A DNA stretch of 64,000 nt, taken from JBFHQE01 sp041592335 (GTDB lineage Bacteria > Pseudomonadota > Gammaproteobacteria > Thiohalobacterales > Thiohalobacteraceae). A program made the translations under genes and the position numbers. The stretch lies in contig JBFHQE010000003.1 in NCBI GenBank assembly GCA_041592335.1, forward strand, positions 62,001 to 126,000. The letters are read 5' to 3'. The notes under the pieces were generated by a model. That model saw nothing but the letters and a program-made list of their open reading frames with translations, was not told where the DNA came from and ran no database searches. Positions 58,567 to 64,000 of the stretch are shown piece by piece. Numbering within the stretch: the first letter of the stretch is position 1; the number at the start of each line of letters is the position of its first letter.

Positions 58567-61284
58567 TTAACTCAACTTGCCATGGCACTGCTTATATTTC
58601 TTACCTGATCCACAGGGACAGGGTTCGTTACGACCCACCTTGCGGCCATCGCGTGTAACCGGTTCCTGCGAAGAGGCTTCACCGGAAGCCGCATCAGCCT
58701 GTTGACCACCCTCATGGAGCGCGTCAGCCTCGGCATGCTGGAACTTCATATTTGCTGTCTGCTGGCGTTGCGCCTCAACCGCGGCAACATCTTCCTCGGC
58801 ACGCACCTTCACCTTGGAAACGACACCAACCACCTCGCGCTTGATCCGCTCAAGCATGGCGGAAAACATTTCGAACGCTTCGCGCTTGTATTCCTGCTTC
58901 GGGTTCTTTTGCGCATAACCACGCAAACCAATCCCCTGACGCAGATAATCCATCGCGGCAAGATGCTCTTTCCAGGATTGATCCAGCACCTGCAACATGA
59001 CTGACTTTTCAAAATGCCGCACTACCTGCGCGCCGGCCATGCTTTCTTTCTCGCGATAATCCTTTTCCAGCTCTTCTATGATGCGCTCGCGCAAGGTTTC
59101 TTCATGCAGATCGTCATCCTTATCCAGCCAGCGCTGAATGGAATAGCTGGCGCCGAATTCCTCCTCAATGATTTTCTCAAGGCCCGGTACATCCCATTGC
59201 TCATCCAGGCTGCCCGGCGGAATATAGCCCGATACCACGTCATTCACGACATCGCGGCGTATCTCCTGAATGATGTCGCTGACATCGTCCGTCGCCATCA
59301 ACTCGGAACGCTGCGCATAGACAACCTTGCGCTGATCGTTGGCGACATCATCGTATTCCAGCAACTGCTTGCGGATATTAAAGTTGTGTCCTTCCACCTT
59401 GCGCTGTGCGTTTTCAATCGCCTTGGTGACCCACTTGTGCTCGATGGCCTCGCCTTCTTCCATGCCAAGGCGCTTCATCATCCCCGCCACGCGATCGGAG
59501 GCAAAGATGCGCATCAGGTTATCTTCCAGCGAAAGATAAAAACGGCTGGAACCTGGGTCGCCCTGGCGACCGGAACGGCCGCGCAACTGATTGTCGATAC
59601 GCCGCGACTCATGACGCTCAGTACCGATGATATGCAACCCGCCCGACTCCAGCACTTTCTGATGCCGCTGCTCCCATTCATTATTGATGCGCTCGACATC
59701 GGCGTCACCGGGATTTTCGCCCAGCGCCGCAAGGTCAATATCGAGGTTACCACCCAGCTTGATGTCGGTACCGCGACCGGCCATGTTGGTGGCGATGGTT
59801 ACCGCACCCGGCAAACCCGCCTGCTCGACGATATGCGCCTCGCGCTCATGCTGCTTGGCGTTCAGCACTTCGTGCTTGATGCCTGCCTTCTTGAGCAATC
59901 CTGAAAGGTACTCGGAAGTTTCCACCGAAGTCGTGCCGACCAGCACCGGCTGCCCCTTCTGCTGACACTGACGAATATCTTCGATAATGGCGTCATATTT
60001 TTCTTTCGCGGTGAGAAACACCAGATCGCCGCGATCGTCGCGCACCATCGGGCGATGCGTGGGGATAACGACCACTTCAAGACCATAGATTTGTTGAAAC
60101 TCGAAAGCCTCGGTATCCGCGGTGCCGGTCATACCGGACAGCTTGTTATAAAGCCGGAAATAATTCTGGAAGGTAATAGAGGCGTAGGTCTGGCTTTCGT
60201 TCTGAATGGCCAGCCCTTCTTTTGCTTCCACCGCCTGATGCAGGCCCTCGGACCAGCGCCGTCCGGGCATGGTGCGGCCAGTGAACTCGTCTACGATAAC
60301 GATCTGGCCATCCTGCACGATGTAATCGACATCTTTGTGGAACAATACATGTGCACGCAGCGCCGCGTTCACGTGATGCATCAAGGTCAGGTTCGAAGCA
60401 TCGTAGAGACTCTGTCCCTCGCCGAGCAAACCCGCCCTGGTTAACAGCTCTTCGACCTTTTCATGACCGGTTTCAGTCAGGAAGATCTGTTTGTTCTTTT
60501 CCTCAACACTGTAATCACCGGGCCCGTCCTCCTCTTCCTGTTTCGACAGGCTGGGAATCAGCACATTGATCTTGGTATAGAGTTCAGTGTTATCGGCTGT
60601 CGGCCCGGAAATAATCAGCGGCGTGCGCGCTTCGTCGATCAGGATGGAATCCACTTCGTCGACAATGGCGAAATTAAGTTCGCGCAACACCTTGTCTTCC
60701 AGACGGAAGGCCATGTTGTCGCGCAGGTAATCGAAACCGAATTCGTTATTGGTGCCATAGGTGATATCGCAGGCATATGCCGCGCGTTTATCGACCGGCG
60801 ACATACCCGGTACGGCGACGCCCGTCGTCAGCCCCAGGAAACCATACAGCTTACCCATCCATTCGGCATCGCGACGCGCCAGGTAATCATTCACGGTGAC
60901 GACATGCACACCCTTGCCGGAAACCGCATTCAGATAGGCGGCCAGCGTCGCTACCAGTGTTTTACCTTCACCGGTGCGCATCTCGGTGATCTTGCCCTGA
61001 TGCAGCACCATGCCGCCGATCAGCTGCACATCGTAATGCCGCATCCCCAGGGCTCGCTTGCCCGCCTCGCGAACTACGGCAAAGGCTTCGGGCAGCAGGT
61101 CATCCAGCGAGGCGCCATCCTGCAGACGCTGGCGGAATTCGTTGGTCTTGGCGCGTATCGCCGCGTCATCCAGTTTTTCCAGTTCCGGCTCGAACGCGTT
61201 AATGCGCTCCACGGTCTTGAACATGCGTTTGACCAGCCGGTCGTTGCGGCTGCCGAAGACTTTTTTCAGTAATGCGCTAACCAT
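58567..61284 (-). CDS. secA: Preprotein translocase ATPase SecA
   Basis: A protein of 905 residues: MRTGEGKTLVATL (Walker A), DEVDSILIDEARTPLIISG (Walker B), TNMAGRGTDIKLGGN and the helicase motif VI-like HESRRIDNQLRGRSGRQGD. The C-terminal NEPCPCGSGKKYKQCHG zinc tail binds SecB and phospholipid. It drives export of the many signal-peptide proteins in this window. Length and C-terminus match the gammaproteobacterial form. Single gene, divergent from nothing close; about 193 bases to the M23 gene show no other feature. Confidence 0.97.
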   Translation of the reverse strand: MVSALLKKVFGSRNDRLVKRMFKTVERINAFEPELEKLDDAAIRAKTNEFRQRLQDGASLDDLLPEAFAVVREAGKRALGMRHYDVQLIGGMVLHQGKITEMRTGEGKTLVATLAAYLNAVSGKGVHVVTVNDYLARRDAEWMGKLYGFLGLTTGVAVPGMSPVDKRAAYACDITYGTNNEFGFDYLRDNMAFRLEDKVLRELNFAIVDEVDSILIDEARTPLIISGPTADNTELYTKINVLIPSLSKQEEEDGPGDYSVEEKNKQIFLTETGHEKVEELLTRAGLLGEGQSLYDASNLTLMHHVNAALRAHVLFHKDVDYIVQDGQIVIVDEFTGRTMPGRRWSEGLHQAVEAKEGLAIQNESQTYASITFQNYFRLYNKLSGMTGTADTEAFEFQQIYGLEVVVIPTHRPMVRDDRGDLVFLTAKEKYDAIIEDIRQCQQKGQPVLVGTTSVETSEYLSGLLKKAGIKHEVLNAKQHEREAHIVEQAGLPGAVTIATNMAGRGTDIKLGGNLDIDLAALGENPGDADVERINNEWEQRHQKVLESGGLHIIGTERHESRRIDNQLRGRSGRQGDPGSSRFYLSLEDNLMRIFASDRVAGMMKRLGMEEGEAIEHKWVTKAIENAQRKVEGHNFNIRKQLLEYDDVANDQRKVVYAQRSELMATDDVSDIIQEIRRDVVNDVVSGYIPPGSLDEQWDVPGLEKIIEEEFGASYSIQRWLDKDDDLHEETLRERIIEELEKDYREKESMAGAQVVRHFEKSVMLQVLDQSWKEHLAAMDYLRQGIGLRGYAQKNPKQEYKREAFEMFSAMLERIKREVVGVVSKVKVRAEEDVAAVEAQRQQTANMKFQHAEADALHEGGQQADAASGEASSQEPVTRDGRKVGRNEPCPCGSGKKYKQCHGKLS

Positions 61285-61477
61285 GAAAAACCAATTCCAG
61301 CGATATCAAGACAGAAGGCCGCATAATACATGAGATGGGGGGTAAATTGTGGTCTGGATGCAGGTAATCAAGGGTATGGCAACAAAGATTGCCGACGCAG
61401 GCAATGCCAGCCAACCAAAGATCCAAAAAGGAATTTATGCGTAAATAAGTAACAGTGTTGAAGCGGTGTTTGCCGGT

Positions 61478-62404
61478 CTAGCGCTTGGCCCAGACATACC
61501 GCTCCGGATCGACCGGTTTGCCATTTTTCAGCACTTCAAAATGCACGTGTGGACCGGTTGAGCGTCCGCTGGAACCCATCAGGGCGATTTCCTGGCCCTG
61601 CTTGACGGTATCGCCGACACTGACCAGATTGGCCTGGTTATGGCCATAGCGGGTGACATAGCCATTCCCGTGATTGATTTCAACCAGGTTTCCGTAGCCG
61701 TAACGCTTGCCAGACCAGGTCACTACGCCGCCCGCAACCGATACGATCTCGGAACCGCGCTTACCGGCGAAATCCACACCTTCGTGATAGGCATGTTTGC
61801 CGGTGAAGGGATCGGTGCGTTTGCCGAAGGGAGAGGACATCCAGCCGCCCTTGGTCGGCCGACCGGCCGGAACACCCTGCTTGGAGAGCTCTTTATTGAA
61901 CAGCACGGACTCCATTGCGACCAGCTGTTGCTCGCGCTTTTCCAGCACCGCCGATAGCTTGTCCAGATCCGTCATAATATCCGGGAGTTGGTAACCTCCC
62001 TGGGTCAGCGCTGACTCAGGACCACCCTGAGCCGGAGCTTCCGAGAAATCGAATTCCGCCTTGTCGAGCTTGGCCATATCAACCAGTCGTTCGCCCACGC
62101 CTTCCAGACGCAGAATCTGGGCCTGCAACTGGCCAAGGCGCATCGCCAGCGCATCCATATGCGCCTGAGTTTCGCGCTTCGCCAGGTCGATCTCGCGCTG
62201 CTGATCGCTGACATCGGCCTTCCATTCGGCGACCATCGCGGTCGGCGCCAGATTCGAGGTTGTCTGCCCCCAGCTGTAACCCAGGTAAATCAAGGCGGAA
62301 AAAAAGACAAAAGCGAATGAAAACAGTGGGATATAAATTCTGGGCAAACTCAGATTGAGACTGCCTGGACGTCCATGTACATTGGTAAAGAGTATGATAT
62401 TCAT
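61478..62404 (-). CDS. M23-family peptidoglycan metallopeptidase (LytM domain), membrane-anchored
   Basis: A protein of 308 residues: one N-terminal membrane helix (about 25-46), a coiled-coil (about 62-112; REIDLAKRETQAHMDALAMRLGQLQAQILRLEGV), a second short coil, then an M23/LytM domain with HEGVDFAGKRGSEI (His and Asp zinc ligands) and STGPHVHFEVLKNG (HxH). The metal-binding set is complete, so it is probably an active endopeptidase, unlike EnvC. Such proteins lie next to secA in many gammaproteobacteria and divergent from dciA. Acts in the periplasm on crosslinks. Confidence 0.93.
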   Translation of the reverse strand: MNIILFTNVHGRPGSLNLSLPRIYIPLFSFAFVFFSALIYLGYSWGQTTSNLAPTAMVAEWKADVSDQQREIDLAKRETQAHMDALAMRLGQLQAQILRLEGVGERLVDMAKLDKAEFDFSEAPAQGGPESALTQGGYQLPDIMTDLDKLSAVLEKREQQLVAMESVLFNKELSKQGVPAGRPTKGGWMSSPFGKRTDPFTGKHAYHEGVDFAGKRGSEIVSVAGGVVTWSGKRYGYGNLVEINHGNGYVTRYGHNQANLVSVGDTVKQGQEIALMGSSGRSTGPHVHFEVLKNGKPVDPERYVWAKR

Positions 62405-62479
62405 GTCTGGGCCGTTACTCTACGGATTTCACAGTTCCTTTACAATTTTGAAAACCCTATCAGGGCAGCTACATTATTT

Positions 62480-62929
62480 ATGTCGACGCGTAAGGCCATT
62501 CCTATAGCGCAAATTCTTGACCGAGTTGGCAGAAACCAGGGTCGGATGACCGAACGCTCTCAGGCGCTACGCCGCCTGGAGCATCAACTGGATCAGCTTC
62601 TCCCCCCCGAACTGATTGGTCGGGTCAGTGTCGGCAACTTGCGCCAGGGCGTGCTGATTCTGTTCGTCGAGTCGGCCGGGTGGGCCGCGCGCCTGCGTTT
62701 TCAAGTGCCACAATTACTGCAGAAATTAAGCCAGAAAGGTCGAATCCAGCTGGAAAAAATCGAGATTCGGGTGCTGCCGCCGCGCGTGGCTCCCCAACCC
62801 CCAAAACGCAAGGCAGAAATGTCCGAGGCCTCGGCGCAGGCGCTTGAATCCATGGCCAAAAGCCTTTCCGACCCCGGCCTTGCGGACGCCTTAGCACGCC
62901 TGTCCCAGCGCGGCAGAAAAAACCGCTGA
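62480..62929 (+). CDS. dciA: DciA-family protein (DUF721), replicative helicase loader
   Basis: About 149 residues: an N-terminal KH-like domain (LEHQLDQLLPPELIGRVSVGNLRQGVLILFVESAGWAARLRFQVPQLLQKL) and a disordered, Ala/Ser/Lys-rich C-terminus. This is DUF721/DciA, the ancestral DnaB loader of bacteria that lack DnaC. I chose ATG 62480 (MSTRKAIPIAQ); the longer frame from 62375 is antisense to the M23 gene start. The secA-M23-dciA-lpxC neighbourhood is typical. Confidence 0.9.
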   Translation: MSTRKAIPIAQILDRVGRNQGRMTERSQALRRLEHQLDQLLPPELIGRVSVGNLRQGVLILFVESAGWAARLRFQVPQLLQKLSQKGRIQLEKIEIRVLPPRVAPQPPKRKAEMSEASAQALESMAKSLSDPGLADALARLSQRGRKNR

Positions 62930-62931
62930 GC

Positions 62932-62959
62932 AAAAAAAACGCCTGCGTCGGCAGGCGTT
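62932..62959 (-). terminator. Intrinsic terminator of lpxC
   Basis: AACGCCTGC-GTCG-GCAGGCGTT is a nine-base perfect stem (62938-62959), followed on the minus strand by a run of eight T (62939-62932), about 28 bases after the lpxC stop. It sits between convergent dciA and lpxC. Confidence 0.92.
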
Positions 62960-62986
62960 ATGAAATCAGATACAAGCTGTTAACAA

Positions 62987-63898
62987 TCAGGAAACAGGCA
63001 CCGGTTGCAGGAAGGAAATCGGCGCGGTTTCCGCATCTTCGAAGGTCACCTCTTCCCAGGCCGATTCATCAGCCAACAACGCACGCAACAGCGTGTTATT
63101 CAGCGCATGGCCGGATTTATGACCGTGGAATGCGCCAATCAGGCTGTGGCCAAGCAGATACAGATCACCAATTGCATCGAGAATCTTGTGTTTCACGAAT
63201 TCGTCTTCGTAACGCAAGCCGTCTTCATTCAACACGCGGTAATCGTCAACCACGATTGCGTTATCCATGCTGCCGCCCAGGGCCAGGTTCTTTTCGCGCA
63301 GCATTTCAATGTCACGCATAAACCCAAAAGTGCGGGCACGACTCACTTCACGCACAAATGAGGTTGTGGAGAAATCCACCTCGGAACACTGCGCGTTTTC
63401 CTTGAATACAGGGTGGTCGAAATCAATGGTAAAGCCCACCTTGAAACCATCGAAGGGATCGAAGCGCGCCCATTTGTCGCCATCTTCCACCTGGATCGGC
63501 TTGGTGATGCGAATGAACTTTTTTGGTGCATTCTGTTCTTCGATGCCCGCGGATTGCACCAGAAAAACAAACGGACCGGCACTGCCGTCCATGATAGGTA
63601 CTTCCGGGGCACTCAAATCGACATAGGCATTATCAATACCCAGCCCGGCAAAGGCCGACAGGAGATGCTCAACGGTGGAAATCTTGATATCGCCACTGAC
63701 CAGCGCAGTAGATAACTGGGTGTCACCCACGTTTTCAGGGCTGGCCTTGATCTCGACCGGTTCTTTCAGGTCGATGCGACGAAAGATAATGCCCGTATTT
63801 GGTGCGGCTGGACGCAGGGTCAGGTAGACCTTCTCCCCCGTATGAAGCCCCACGCCGGTGGCGCGAATTACATTTTTCAAAGTACGCTGACGAATCAT
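62987..63898 (-). CDS. lpxC: UDP-3-O-acyl-N-acetylglucosamine deacetylase LpxC
   Basis: A protein of 303 residues: MIRQRTLKNVIRATGVGLHTGEKV, TVEHLLSAFAGLGIDNAYVDL with the first zinc His, KHKILDAIGDLYLLGH with zinc His and Asp, and FHGHKSGHALNN containing the catalytic His. It is the committed step of lipid A synthesis. The gene is normally the last of the dcw cluster, after ftsZ, which must lie beyond the right edge. The last 102 bases of the window are AT-rich upstream sequence. Confidence 0.97.
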   Translation of the reverse strand: MIRQRTLKNVIRATGVGLHTGEKVYLTLRPAAPNTGIIFRRIDLKEPVEIKASPENVGDTQLSTALVSGDIKISTVEHLLSAFAGLGIDNAYVDLSAPEVPIMDGSAGPFVFLVQSAGIEEQNAPKKFIRITKPIQVEDGDKWARFDPFDGFKVGFTIDFDHPVFKENAQCSEVDFSTTSFVREVSRARTFGFMRDIEMLREKNLALGGSMDNAIVVDDYRVLNEDGLRYEDEFVKHKILDAIGDLYLLGHSLIGAFHGHKSGHALNNTLLRALLADESAWEEVTFEDAETAPISFLQPVPVS

Positions 63899-64000
63899 TA
63901 TCTATTTGATTCCTTTAACAATTTCACTACCGGCATTAGAGGGAAACTCGAAGATGCCGAATTTTAACACACTCATATTGCACCGAAAAGTAACATCTGG

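Overview
The window is a gene-dense chromosomal segment of a gammaproteobacterium, moderately GC-rich. This follows from the lptD-surA-pdxA-rsmA-apaG-apaH order, amgK-murU, bamD, zapD, a type IV pilus cluster with pilS/pilR and sigma-54 logic, nadE-glnB, and a gammaproteobacterial-type LexA box. No tRNA, rRNA, CRISPR array, integrase or transposase is visible, so it reads as core chromosome carrying several accessory inserts. The genus is not resolvable from sequence alone.

Layout. 1-6878 (minus): one long apparent operon starting with the cell-wall recycling kinase and uridylyltransferase amgK-murU, then a GCS2-like amidoligase, an M14 (AstE/AspA-type) metallohydrolase, a MurG-like GT-B protein, a YeaD-type epimerase and a GMC oxidoreductase cut by the window edge. 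6951-16125 (plus): a periplasmic solute-binding protein, then outer-membrane biogenesis and housekeeping genes (lptD, surA, pdxA, rsmA), pgl, apaG and apaH. 16142-18504 (minus): a PDC/Cache-like protein, a PPP phosphatase and a minimal protein-kinase-like protein whose 5' end carries a near-consensus LexA box. 18622-24943 (minus): a tightly overlapping operon of GT2, TVP38/DedA-like, ArnT-like GT83, rlmI, lgt, thyA and folA. 25033-31065: a thioredoxin-fold YyaL/SPATA20 protein, converging on a three-gene operon of CNB-CNB-rhodanese, TPR/beta-barrel and FecR proteins. 31200-43235: amt (with sigma-54/NtrC promoter), mazG, a peroxiredoxin-like gene, a PEP-CTERM-like protein, def, a gcvR-like gene, a REP-like palindrome, pgeF-rluD, bamD, glnB, nadE and sucCD. 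43347-54040 (plus): type IV pilus regulation and assembly, pilS - two inserted genes - pilR - two tandem pilins - pilB - pilC - pilD. 54076-63898: coaE, a candidate CsrA/RsmA-sequestering sRNA, zapD, yacG, a lipoprotein gene, mutT-thiE, argJ, secA, an M23 peptidase, dciA and lpxC.

How the genes work together. Nitrogen status links amt and glnB; the amt promoter has a clear -24/-12 element and two NtrC-type sites. PilS/PilR probably drive the first pilin from a sigma-54 promoter just upstream of it, and PilD processes both pilins that PilB/PilC assemble. AmgK/MurU, PgeF, Lgt, LptD, BamD, LpxC and ZapD all concern envelope recycling, synthesis and division.

Most worth following: (1) the LexA-box-controlled mini-kinase/phosphatase pair at 17180-18523; (2) an orphan minus-strand terminator preceded by two full matches to the CsrA/RsmA binding consensus at 54669-54774, a likely RsmY/CsrB-like sRNA; (3) the FecR/barrel operon, whose FecR protein ends in a domain resembling Slam substrates beside a Slam-like TPR-barrel; (4) a TPR-sulfotransferase and an orphan small protein wedged between pilS and pilR; (5) the amidoligase/M14/GT-B module attached to amgK-murU.
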